Shown here one piece after another: positions 15,603 to 23,007 of a stretch of 29,886 nucleotides of DNA. The first letter of the stretch is position 1, and every line of letters starts with the position of its first letter. A model generated the notes under the pieces. That model was not told the DNA's origin. It made no database searches and saw nothing but the letters and a program-made list of their open reading frames with translations. Source of the stretch: Candidatus Methanophagales archaeon (lineage in GTDB: Archaea; Halobacteriota; Syntropharchaeia; Alkanophagales; Methanospirareceae). Position numbers and translations under genes: made by a program. The stretch lies in contig JACGMN010000099.1 of NCBI GenBank assembly GCA_014061035.1, forward strand, positions 1 to 29,886, read 5' to 3'.

Positions 15603-16550
15603 TTAGTATTTGTCCTTATCCTTATCCTTATCCCTATCCCTATCTCTATCCCTATCTCTTAACATCTCTATTGTGTCTTTCTGCACCGTTACGAGTAAAT
15701 CGCCAAATACGCCGAACATAAAGAACTGCACTCCGGACATTATCATCATAGCTGTGAATATAGTTAGGAGAACGTGTGTTATTCCTTCAAGCCATCGTAT
15801 CACAACGAAGGTGCCGGATAATAGACCAATAATTAGAAAAATAAAGCCAATTATACCGAAATAAAACATAGGATTGTGCGTTTTTGTAAGCATATATAAG
15901 GTATGTGCTATCCTGGACCCATCCTTAAAAAAGCCAAGTTTTGATTCTCCTTTTCTTTTTTTGTAAGTTATAGGAACTTCTTTTATCCTCTCACCCTTCT
16001 TCACCGATTCAATAGCCATCTCAGTCTCTATCTCAAAACCGCTCTTCTGAAGATTCATCCTTCTTATACACTTCATAGTAAATGCTCTGTAGCCCGACAA
16101 TATATCATTCAATCTCACACCGTATCCAAACCCAAATACTTTGTTCACCATCCTGTTTCCTATCCTGTGGGACCATGTAAACGCTCCTCCGAATCCAAAT
16201 CGGTTTCCAATAACGTGGTCTGCTTTACCGTTAATTATCGGTTTAAGTAACTTATCTACTTCCGAGGGTAAGTACGTCCCATCTCCATCGATCATTACGA
16301 CCATCTCCACTTCTGCTTCTGTTTCTGCATCTATAAGCTCAAAAGCTTCTCTAATCGCGGTACCTTTACCTTTCCCACGCTGAACTTCCACCCGCGCTCC
16401 TTCCCGTCTCGCGATCTCCCTCGTTGAATCGGTACTATTTCCGTCGAAGACAAGAATATCCTCAAAACCACGCTCTTTAAATTCGCGTACTATTTCACCT
16501 ATCGATTCTTCCTCGTTTAATGTCGGAATCAAGATGCAAACTTTTTCCAT
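15603..16550 (-). CDS. GT2 glycosyltransferase, AglJ/dolichol-phosphate sugar synthase-like
   Basis: The GT-A domain begins VCILIPTLNEEESIGEIV with VFDGNSTDST and the metal motif DGDGTY (88-93), then GNRFGFGGAFTWSHRIGNRM and LSGYRAFTMK. Two membrane segments follow (about 229-253 and 261-287). This arrangement matches archaeal AglJ-type enzymes that load the first sugar onto dolichol phosphate for N-glycosylation of surface proteins. The last residues, after about 298, are alternating Arg-Asp and Lys-Asp encoded by a hexamer repeat at 15605-15660; they form a charged cytoplasmic tail whose length is probably variable. First gene of an operon with shikimate kinase and ilvE. Confidence 0.88.
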   Translation of the reverse strand: MEKVCILIPTLNEEESIGEIVREFKERGFEDILVFDGNSTDSTREIARREGARVEVQRGKGKGTAIREAFELIDAETEAEVEMVVMIDGDGTYLPSEVDKLLKPIINGKADHVIGNRFGFGGAFTWSHRIGNRMVNKVFGFGYGVRLNDILSGYRAFTMKCIRRMNLQKSGFEIETEMAIESVKKGERIKEVPITYKKRKGESKLGFFKDGSRIAHTLYMLTKTHNPMFYFGIIGFIFLIIGLLSGTFVVIRWLEGITHVLLTIFTAMMIMSGVQFFMFGVFGDLLVTVQKDTIEMLRDRDRDRDRDKDKDKDKY

Positions 16551-16589
16551 CTATTTTCTATTAATGTTTTTTTATTATTATCTATCATC

Positions 16590-18251
16590 ATGAAGATAGC
16601 GTTAGCAACAGGGCAGAAGGCAGAGGTGATGGTCAAGGATGCTGTAAGAGATGCAGTTGCAGCCATGCCACCGGTAATCTGCGAGACAGTAATACTGACG
16701 CAGGAGATAGAGATAGCTGCCTTTTCAACACCCAAATCGCTAAGGAAAGCACTTGAAAAAGATGGTTCTTTTGAAATATCTGATACCAATCTCATCTTAG
16801 TCTCAGGACTTTGTAAATCAGACTTCAGTCATCTGGAGAAAGAGATAGCTACTCCAATCAGGCTGGGACCACGACAGATATACGAGATCGGTGAGGTATT
16901 GCAGTTAGCAGAAGCAGGAGAGCAGGAATTCTCGCCAAATATACCTGCTGATGCGTTTCTGAGGGAGAAAAGAAGAGTGAATGCAGATCAACGGCTGTCC
17001 GAGTTAGAAAACAGTGCAAAGGAGACATTCTCACTGAAAAGTCTGAAAATAGGCGGCGGATCGAGGATGAAGGTCTGCGCAGAGATAACAGATGCAACTC
17101 TGATGAGTGCGAATGAGATAGAACGAATAGCAGGGCATTATTTGACGAGTGGAGCAGATATTCTGGATATAGGTGTTCATATCGGTGCGACGTCAGACGA
17201 AGTTGAAAGAGCAGTAAAAACTGTTCTGTCTTTCGCATCTGCATCTGACGTGCCTATCTCGATAGATACGCTGGATCCAGAACTTATACGTACCGGTATA
17301 GAGAACGGTGTTGATATGGTGCTCAGTCTGAACAAGGATAATATTCCGGAAGTGGCTGCTGCGATAGCAGAAAATGGGAAAGATATAGTGGCAGTCGTAA
17401 TTCCTGACTACGATCCTGCGTGCCGCGACAGCATTGAGAGCTTGTTTGCCAACCTGAAAATGGCTAAGGAGCACGGTATAAATCGTATAATTGCAGACCC
17501 TGTCCTGAATGCCATTGGATACGGAATCGCAGAGTCGTTATACAACTATTATCTTTTCAGATTGGATGAGAAGAGGAAGAGCAAAAGTAAAAGTAAAAGT
17601 AAAAGTAAAAGCTGCCCGCTTTTCTTTGGCGTTGGAAACGTCACTGAACTTATGGACGCGGATTCAGTAGGAGTAAACGCGACCTTAGCTGGTATCGCAT
17701 CTGAACTAAGTGCAGATATTCTTTTCACTACTGAATGCAGTGATAAAACACGCGGGAGTGTGAGGGAGTTGCGGATAGCATCAGAGATGATGATGCTCTC
17801 GCAGGCACGGAAGAGTGCACCGAAGGACGTGGGTATCGACCTTCTGATATTGAAGGAGAAGAAAAGGAAGCAGCCCAAAGAGATTCAGGATAAGGACTGC
17901 AACTTCAATATCATTACTGCGAAGAGAAATGAAACGTGGAAGCTTGACCCTAAGGGATACTTTAGAATCGGTATTTGTGAATGGGAAGTAGAACAGGATA
18001 GCGGTGGAAATGGCGGTGGAAATGGCAAAAGTGAAAAGAGGATAAAAAGTGAAAAGAGGATATTTGCGCTTCATTCGCCTACCGGGAAACAGATAATAGG
18101 GAAGAGTGCAGAAGCGATGATGGATACAATTCTGCGATTGGAGTTGGTTTCCTTACACGAACACGTCTCTTATTTGAGCAGAGAACTGACAAAGGCTGAG
18201 CACGCATTGCTGTTGGACCGGAGTTACGAGCAAGATGAGCCGGTCTTCTAG
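16590..18251 (+). CDS. Dihydropteroate synthase-like protein
   Basis: The middle of this 553-aa protein is a pterin-binding TIM-barrel related to DHPS (VCAEITDATLMSANEIERIA, ADILDIGVHIG, VPISIDTLDPELI, IIADPVLNAIGYG). It is flanked by an N-terminal domain of about 150 aa and a C-terminal domain. This is the archaeal DHPS-like family of which MJ0107 is a member, thought to act in methanopterin synthesis. KSKSKSKSKSKS near residue 330 comes from an AAAAGT repeat (17581-17612). Near residue 475 there are tandem 12- and 18-bp duplications (18001-18062). The gene starts close to an AT-rich gap without Shine-Dalgarno. The TAG stop leads directly into repeat copy D. Confidence 0.85.
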   Translation: MKIALATGQKAEVMVKDAVRDAVAAMPPVICETVILTQEIEIAAFSTPKSLRKALEKDGSFEISDTNLILVSGLCKSDFSHLEKEIATPIRLGPRQIYEIGEVLQLAEAGEQEFSPNIPADAFLREKRRVNADQRLSELENSAKETFSLKSLKIGGGSRMKVCAEITDATLMSANEIERIAGHYLTSGADILDIGVHIGATSDEVERAVKTVLSFASASDVPISIDTLDPELIRTGIENGVDMVLSLNKDNIPEVAAAIAENGKDIVAVVIPDYDPACRDSIESLFANLKMAKEHGINRIIADPVLNAIGYGIAESLYNYYLFRLDEKRKSKSKSKSKSKSCPLFFGVGNVTELMDADSVGVNATLAGIASELSADILFTTECSDKTRGSVRELRIASEMMMLSQARKSAPKDVGIDLLILKEKKRKQPKEIQDKDCNFNIITAKRNETWKLDPKGYFRIGICEWEVEQDSGGNGGGNGKSEKRIKSEKRIFALHSPTGKQIIGKSAEAMMDTILRLELVSLHEHVSYLSRELTKAEHALLLDRSYEQDEPVF

Positions 18252-18298
18252 GTTCGGGATTCAAGGTTAACCTTGAACCCCTGAACCTTGAACAGTCA
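18249..18298. repeat. Palindromic heptad element, copy D (minimal)
   Basis: This 50-bp copy consists almost only of the two arms, with AAGGTTAACCTT as centre (18263-18274): GGTTCGGGATTCAAGG on the left, CCTTGAACCCCTGAACC on the right. Both flanking genes, convergent, end at it: the DHPS-like TAG is 18249-18251 and the ModE TGA is 18298-18296. Transcribed from either side it would form a perfect short hairpin. Confidence 0.8.
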
Positions 18299-18868
18299 GG
18301 TCTTAGAGACCTTTACTTCAGTCGCTTTTATCACTGTTTCTACGCTATCACCGGCTTTCAGGTTGAGCTCCTCCAGGGCATTCGTTGTTATCAACGCAGT
18401 AATTACCGCTGGAGTCTCGACTTCTATACGTACAGACGCAGTAACTTCATCTTTCTCTAATCCTTTCACCACACCCTTAAGTCTATTCTGGGCGCCTATC
18501 TTCATATACAATGACAATGACGCATTCCCAAATTCCTCTTCTGACGATAAAACTTCTAAATACTGTTTATACCGCTCATATTCATTTAAAACTTGCTCCC
18601 CCTTCTCCGTCAACTCAGCGCCACCGCCGCCCTCGGCACCGCCGCGATATGTCTTTATTACCGGAGTGCCTATCGCTCTCTCTATTTTACGTATATGCTC
18701 CCAGGCAGACCGATAAGGAATAGAAAGCTTTTCAGCAGCACTCCGGATGGACGACAATTCGTGAATCTGTCTGAGTAACTTTGCCCGTCCTTCGCCCAGG
18801 ATTGCCTTTCCCTTAAACTCTAGCCAGGGCTTGTATTTCGATTCGTATTTTCTCCTCGGTCTGCGCAT
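18296..18868 (-). CDS. modE: ModE-type molybdate-responsive regulator
   Basis: The N-terminal half is the ModE/LysR-type winged helix (LEFKGKAILGEGRAKLLRQI, SIRSAAEKLSIPYRSAWEHI, GGAEGGGGAELTEKG). The C-terminal part (about 118-186) is a single Mop/TOBE oxyanion-binding domain with ARNxLKGxV and SVRIEVETPAVITALIT. E. coli ModE has two such domains; one is common in archaea. It would sense molybdate or tungstate and regulate uptake or Mo/W enzyme genes. moaD and moaE elsewhere in the window show that molybdopterin is made. No ModE operator was identified here. Confidence 0.9.
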   Translation of the reverse strand: MRRPRRKYESKYKPWLEFKGKAILGEGRAKLLRQIHELSSIRSAAEKLSIPYRSAWEHIRKIERAIGTPVIKTYRGGAEGGGGAELTEKGEQVLNEYERYKQYLEVLSSEEEFGNASLSLYMKIGAQNRLKGVVKGLEKDEVTASVRIEVETPAVITALITTNALEELNLKAGDSVETVIKATEVKVSKT

Positions 18869-18945
18869 TGGTTATTAGTAAAAGGAGGAGCGTGAGGATA
18901 TAATATATTATAAATGAATATACCGAAGTTAGGCGGCATTAAGAT

Positions 18946-20043
18946 ATGACAAAACTAAAAGTAGGGATATTGGGCGCGACAGGAAGCGTTGGGCAGCGGT
19001 TCGTGCAGCTCCTTGAGAACCATCCATGGTTTGAACTTGGTGCGCTGTTTGCTTCAGAGAGAAGTGCGGGTAGGAAGTACAGAGAAGTAGCGAAGTGGTT
19101 CCTTCCTTCTGAGATACCGGCGGAAGCAGCGGAGATGAGAGTACAATCGCTGAACGATATTGGCACTGGCACCAACACCCAAGCGAACGAGGAGATAGCG
19201 ATCATCTTCTCTGCATTACCAGGAGAGATCGCGAGCAAAGTGGAGAAGCGATGTGCACAGTCAGGATATGCGGTCTCCAGTAATGTCGCAGTGCATAGGA
19301 TGGAGAAGGATGTGCCACTGATCATTCCGGAGATCAATGCAGACCATTTAGCATTGATCGAGGCGCAGAAATTAAGGCGTGGATGGGATGGGTTCATTAT
19401 AACTAATCCTAACTGCTCGGCAATCGCTATGACATTAAGTTTAAAGCCACTGATGCGCTACGGGATAAAATCGGTGCACGTCTCAACGATGCAGGCGGTA
19501 TCTGGTGCAGGATACGCGGGTCTACCTTCAATGGCAATATTAGATAATGTGATACCGTTTATAGGACGTGAGGAGGATAAGATGGAGAGTGAACCGCTAA
19601 AAATTCTCGGCACGATGGAGAGCGTTGGTTCTGGTTCTAAGATTGAGATAAAAAATGCGGCTTTTACCATCTGTTCCTCGTGCCACCGTGTTCCTGTTCT
19701 CGACGGTCATACCGAGGCGGTATGGGTGAACTTCGAGGAAGGCACGGGTGTAAGTGTAGAGGCAGTGAAAGAAGCGTTTGCTGAATTTACCAGCGATATA
19801 AAAACTCCTTTTGCACCTGCAAAGCCAATAATAGTCTGTAATGAACCGGATAGACCACAGCCGAGGTTAGACCGTGATGCTGGCCGTGGAATGAGTATCT
19901 CGGTAGGGCGAATAAGAGCAGGGAGAATGAAGAACGAGATAAAATATATTGTACAGGGTCACAATACGATAAGGGGCGCAGCCGGGGCATCGATACTGAA
20001 TGCCGAAGTCCTGGTGGAGAAAGGGTATATAAGTAATAAGTAA
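18946..20043 (+). CDS. asd: Aspartate-semialdehyde dehydrogenase
   Basis: Asd reduces aspartyl phosphate to the semialdehyde for lysine, threonine, methionine and, in many archaea, the ADH route to aromatics. The NADP loop GILGATGSVGQRF is at residues 8-20 and the catalytic Cys157 is in NPNCSAIAM. CSSCHRVPVLDGHTEAVWV and GRIRAGRMKNEIKY carry the substrate-binding and catalytic histidine regions of the archaeal/fungal type. It is divergent from modE, with a TATA-like ATAATATATTATAAAT near 18900. The TAA stop (20041-20043) is bases 2-4 of repeat copy E. Confidence 0.95.
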   Translation: MTKLKVGILGATGSVGQRFVQLLENHPWFELGALFASERSAGRKYREVAKWFLPSEIPAEAAEMRVQSLNDIGTGTNTQANEEIAIIFSALPGEIASKVEKRCAQSGYAVSSNVAVHRMEKDVPLIIPEINADHLALIEAQKLRRGWDGFIITNPNCSAIAMTLSLKPLMRYGIKSVHVSTMQAVSGAGYAGLPSMAILDNVIPFIGREEDKMESEPLKILGTMESVGSGSKIEIKNAAFTICSSCHRVPVLDGHTEAVWVNFEEGTGVSVEAVKEAFAEFTSDIKTPFAPAKPIIVCNEPDRPQPRLDRDAGRGMSISVGRIRAGRMKNEIKYIVQGHNTIRGAAGASILNAEVLVEKGYISNK

Positions 20044-20230
20044 CTGCGCAGGTTCAGGGGTTCAGGGTTCAAGGTTCACGGTTCACGATTAGACATATAA
20101 AAATCCTAAACCATAATTTCTAAATATTAAACAATTTCAAAATCTGAAATCCAAATATCAAAACATATACTGGATCCATGATCTATGAACCTTGAACCGT
20201 GAACCCTGAACCATGAACCATAAACCATGA
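20040..20230. repeat. Palindromic heptad element, copy E
   Basis: The left terminus GTAACTGCGCAGGTT (20040-20054) matches the family terminus at 13 of 15 bases. Heptads GGTTCAG, GGTTCAA and GGTTCAC follow, then TAGACATATAAAAATCCTAA as in copy B and GAAATCCAAATATCAAAAC (20146-20164) as in C and inverted in G. Right-arm units TTGAACC, GTGAACC, CTGAACC and ATGAACC run into the start codon of cgi121. Confidence 0.85.
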
Positions 20231-20802
20231 ACCCTAATTATAAAATAATTATTGGTAAAGTCAGCATAAAGTCAGTAGACGATTTTCTCCAGGTATTACG
20301 AAGCCTCGCTAATAAACACACTGTTACAATACAAGCTATGGATGCGGGGCTGATAGCATGTGAAGAGCATATAATCTCAGCAGTGAAAAAGGCGGTAAGA
20401 GCGATAGATAAGAAAAACAGCATAACGAGCGATCTTGGTCTGGAGATTCTTCTGTATGCAGCAGGTAAAAGGCAGATAGAACGAGCATTAGCGATGGGTG
20501 TGAAAGAGGGCGAGAGAAGAATTGTGATTGTTGTGGTCGATCATGATGTAGGATTAGGATCAGAAACGCAAAAAGATTTAGAAGTTGTTGCTAAGGAAGT
20601 AAAGTTGCGGACAGAGATGGATGAGGAATCAATACAGGACTGGAAACGGAACTGTGAATTGGAATTAGACAAGAATGCGGATAGAAGGAATAGATTGAAG
20701 CATTTTTTCGGGATAACGGATGAAGAGTTGAAAGCAGTGGGCGAGAAGAAGTTGAGGAAGCTGGTGCTAGAGCGGGTTGCGTTATTAGATCTCTTGAAAT
20801 AA
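20227..20802 (+). CDS. cgi121: KEOPS complex subunit Cgi121
   Basis: Cgi121 helps the KEOPS complex recruit tRNA for t6A modification at position 37. Conserved features are the segment VTIQAMDAGLIACEEHIISA (about 33-52), KAVRAIDKKNSITSDLGLEI and LLYAAGKRQIERALAMGVKE. The C-terminal helical half after about residue 130 (KNCELELDKNADRRNRLKHF-like, charged) is longer than in minimal Cgi121 but similar to archaeal forms. The only good start, ATG 20227, is the ATGAACC heptad of repeat copy E, so the first residues (MNPNYK) are repeat-derived. hemC follows after 32 bp. Confidence 0.85.
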   Translation: MNPNYKIIIGKVSIKSVDDFLQVLRSLANKHTVTIQAMDAGLIACEEHIISAVKKAVRAIDKKNSITSDLGLEILLYAAGKRQIERALAMGVKEGERRIVIVVVDHDVGLGSETQKDLEVVAKEVKLRTEMDEESIQDWKRNCELELDKNADRRNRLKHFFGITDEELKAVGEKKLRKLVLERVALLDLLK

Positions 20803-20834
20803 CGTATAGCATGACAGGGTACAGGTAACCAGAG

Positions 20835-21788
20835 ATGATTATAGGAACACGAGGTAGTAAACTGGCGGTGCGGCAAACGGAAGAAGTATGTAAACGGTTG
20901 CGAGAGTGTGAACAGGAACAGGAACAGGAACAGAAATTAAGCTATGAGATAAGAAGAGTGCCCAGTTTAGGCGACGTTATGATAGATCAGTCGCTATCAG
21001 AAATGCCGGAAAAGGGTGTCTTTGTTAAAAAACTCGACAAGTTGCTCCTATGCGGTGAAATAGACCTCGCAGTCCATTCCATGAAGGATATACCTCTTGA
21101 ACGGGACGAGAAGTTAGAGATTGCTGCGGTCTTACCGCGTGGTTCTCCGTATGACGCATTCGTCTCAAAGTATAAATTGGATGATCTGCCAGATGGTGCA
21201 GTAATAGGAACCTCGAGCATCAGGCGGAAATATCAGTTCATGAACTACACTGAGCAGAAGTCTATAAAGGTAAAGATGTCCGAGATCAGAGGAAATGTCG
21301 AGACACGGATCGCGAAACTTAGAAAGGGCGAATATGACGGTCTGATCCTTGCAGAAGCAGGACTTGAGAGGTTAAAGTTAAATTTGTATATAGATTATCA
21401 CTGTGAGCGGCTGGACTATGACCCGTTTGTGCCATCGCCCGGACAAGGAATAATTGCAGTCGTAGCGAGGAGAGGGTCGGATGCGAGTAAGATTTTAAGA
21501 GCGATAGATGACTCAAAGACGCGGATAGAAGCTGATGTGGAGGAGGCAGTATTGAGCGTGATGGGCGGCGGGTGTTCGCTCCCAGTAGGAGTGCACGCTT
21601 ATTGCAATGGAGATGGTGCTGAATCGGAAGTGAAATTAGCGGTTTATCGCGGTCTCTCCGCCGATAGCGATACATACAAATATAATTATAATTACGTTCT
21701 GGAAAAGACTGTTATCGGTCTTAATAAAGATAAGGATTTGTATCTGGAAGAAGCGAGAGAGTTCATTAAAGATATACAATTGGTATAA
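20835..21788 (+). CDS. hemC: Porphobilinogen deaminase (hydroxymethylbilane synthase)
   Basis: HemC links four porphobilinogens for tetrapyrroles; here probably siroheme, corrinoids or F430-type cofactors. The start IIGTRGSKLAVRQTEEV, the catalytic VHSMKDIP, GTSSIRRKYQ, EIRGNVETRI and FVPSPGQGIIAV are all present. The dipyrromethane cofactor attaches to Cys247 in GGGCSLPVG. Residues about 27-33 (EQEQEQEQ) come from a GAACAG hexamer repeat at 20909-20934, inserted in a loop that tolerates length changes. A Tyr-Asn run (YKYNYNY) near the C-terminus is a second short repeat. Confidence 0.95.
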   Translation: MIIGTRGSKLAVRQTEEVCKRLRECEQEQEQEQKLSYEIRRVPSLGDVMIDQSLSEMPEKGVFVKKLDKLLLCGEIDLAVHSMKDIPLERDEKLEIAAVLPRGSPYDAFVSKYKLDDLPDGAVIGTSSIRRKYQFMNYTEQKSIKVKMSEIRGNVETRIAKLRKGEYDGLILAEAGLERLKLNLYIDYHCERLDYDPFVPSPGQGIIAVVARRGSDASKILRAIDDSKTRIEADVEEAVLSVMGGGCSLPVGVHAYCNGDGAESEVKLAVYRGLSADSDTYKYNYNYVLEKTVIGLNKDKDLYLEEAREFIKDIQLV

Positions 21789-21815
21789 ACTTAATTGAAA
21801 CAACTTAAATTTATC

Positions 21816-21974
21816 GTAACTACTCAGGTTCAAAGTTCCGGGCTTCACGGTTCACGGTTCATGGTTAGACCGGTGAAAATTAAACGGTTCAAAGATATAT
21901 CTCAAGAAATATGAAGAGCGCAAGCTTGACAACCTTGAACCTTGAACCGTGAACCTGGCAACCTGAGTAGTTAC
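21816..21974. repeat. Palindromic heptad element, copy F (perfect 15-bp terminal repeats)
   Basis: GTAACTACTCAGGTT at 21816-21830 and AACCTGAGTAGTTAC at 21960-21974 are exact inverted repeats. Left arm heptads (TTCACGG, TTCATGG) lead into GTTAGACCGGTGAAAATTAA. The right half has CTCAAGAAATATGAAGAGCG, CAAGCTTGACAACC, then TTGAACC, TTGAACC and GTGAACC. That right half is nearly identical to the left half of copy H in the other orientation. It sits 27 bp after the hemC stop. Confidence 0.9.
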
Positions 21975-22053
21975 AATTATTTAAGTGATAAATTACTATC
22001 TCCGAAAGTCAAGATTTAAGTAAGATAGGATAAGATAGGATAGGGATGAGAAA

Positions 22054-22494
22054 ATGACTTTTTCTTGTGAGATATGCGGTACAGAAATAGAAGGAAGAGC
22101 AGAATACATCGCCGTAGACCGCTCAAAGCTGCGTGTCTGTAAAGCATGTGTACGATATGGAACTGTTGTTGTGGTAGAGGCTGCGCAACCAAAAGCAAAA
22201 GTAGAGACGATCCTAAGTGTAGGTGGCGAACAAGCACAGCTCGCTAAGCTTGCTAAGAGTAAAAAACGACTATATGAGCAGATGGACTACGAGATAGAAG
22301 AGGGAATGGAGATTGTAGAGAATTACGGACGATTGATAAAAGAAGCGAGGGAGAAAGCAGGACTTAAACAAGCAGAACTTGCACAGAAGATAAATGAAAA
22401 ACACTCTTTACTGCGTAAGATAGAACACGAGGAGATACTACCGACCGATGACGTGCAGCGAAAAATAGAGCGGATTCTTAAGATATCTCTTTGA
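22054..22494 (+). CDS. Archaeal multiprotein bridging factor MBF1
   Basis: The 146-aa protein has an N-terminal zinc ribbon (CEICGTEI at 5-12, then CKACVRYG) and a C-terminal Cro/XRE helix-turn-helix (YGRLIKEAREKAGLKQAELA, then KINEKHSLLRKIEHEEILPT). This is the archaeal MBF1 layout. MBF1 is linked to transcription and translation, but its precise archaeal role is unsettled. Just upstream (22019-22046) is a GATAGGATAA-type tandem repeat in the leader. Its stop is 6 bp from the stop of the convergent membrane protein gene. Confidence 0.92.
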   Translation: MTFSCEICGTEIEGRAEYIAVDRSKLRVCKACVRYGTVVVVEAAQPKAKVETILSVGGEQAQLAKLAKSKKRLYEQMDYEIEEGMEIVENYGRLIKEAREKAGLKQAELAQKINEKHSLLRKIEHEEILPTDDVQRKIERILKISL

Positions 22495-22500
22495 ACTAAA

Positions 22501-22992
22501 CTAAGAATAAGAAGTTCTTAAAAGGCTGAGAATGACCATGATTACAATCATACAGATCGCTAACGCAGAGATGAACGAGTCAAATCCTCCTATTAGATCA
22601 AAAAGACCAGGACCATAATCCGCCACTAATTGCAGACTGCCTATAACTGTAACAAATGCGAAGGTTGTACATATACCGAGGAACAACCCTCTAATAAGTG
22701 ATTTTACACTGTCTTCATATTTAGTCATACTCTCATTCTTGCTCTTACTCTTACTCCTAAATTTAATTCTCGATTCGTAAAAGACAGTGGAGATAATAAA
22801 GAAGACTGCAAAGGTTAGCAGAATGAACGAGCCTGGAATGGCATCCCCGTCCAGTGCAAAGAAGACCATGCCGAACGCAATGAGAAGTGTAAGAACCGCG
22901 AGTACAGTTGATATGAGAAGCGTTTGCAGATATCTTTTATAGTCGACCATTCCTTTTATCTTCGCGAGTACGTTTCTTTTCATATTCTTCAT
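22501..22992 (-). CDS. Small four-helix membrane protein, function unknown
   Basis: No family is recognised in this 163-aa protein. Four hydrophobic segments are visible: about 24-47, 55-72, 101-124 and 141-158. The loop between the second and third is strongly basic and polar (RSKSKSKNES) and is encoded by a hexamer repeat near 22737-22757. There is no signal peptide and no conserved polar residue inside the membrane segments that would suggest a transporter. It lies 15 bp downstream of mevalonate kinase on the same strand and so is probably co-transcribed. ATG 22992 or 22983 could be the start. Confidence 0.6.
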   Translation of the reverse strand: MKNMKRNVLAKIKGMVDYKRYLQTLLISTVLAVLTLLIAFGMVFFALDGDAIPGSFILLTFAVFFIISTVFYESRIKFRSKSKSKNESMTKYEDSVKSLIRGLFLGICTTFAFVTVIGSLQLVADYGPGLFDLIGGFDSFISALAICMIVIMVILSLLRTSYS

Positions 22993-23007
22993 TTTGAATA
23001 TCTCTTG

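Noticed and set aside
15610..15864. Plus-strand ORF rich in Ser-Leu repeats
   Set aside because: It is the antisense shadow of the Arg-Asp/Lys-Asp tail of the glycosyltransferase.
21816..21974. Insertion sequence with its own transposase
   Set aside because: The element is only 159 bp and encodes no protein; no transposase is found anywhere in the window.
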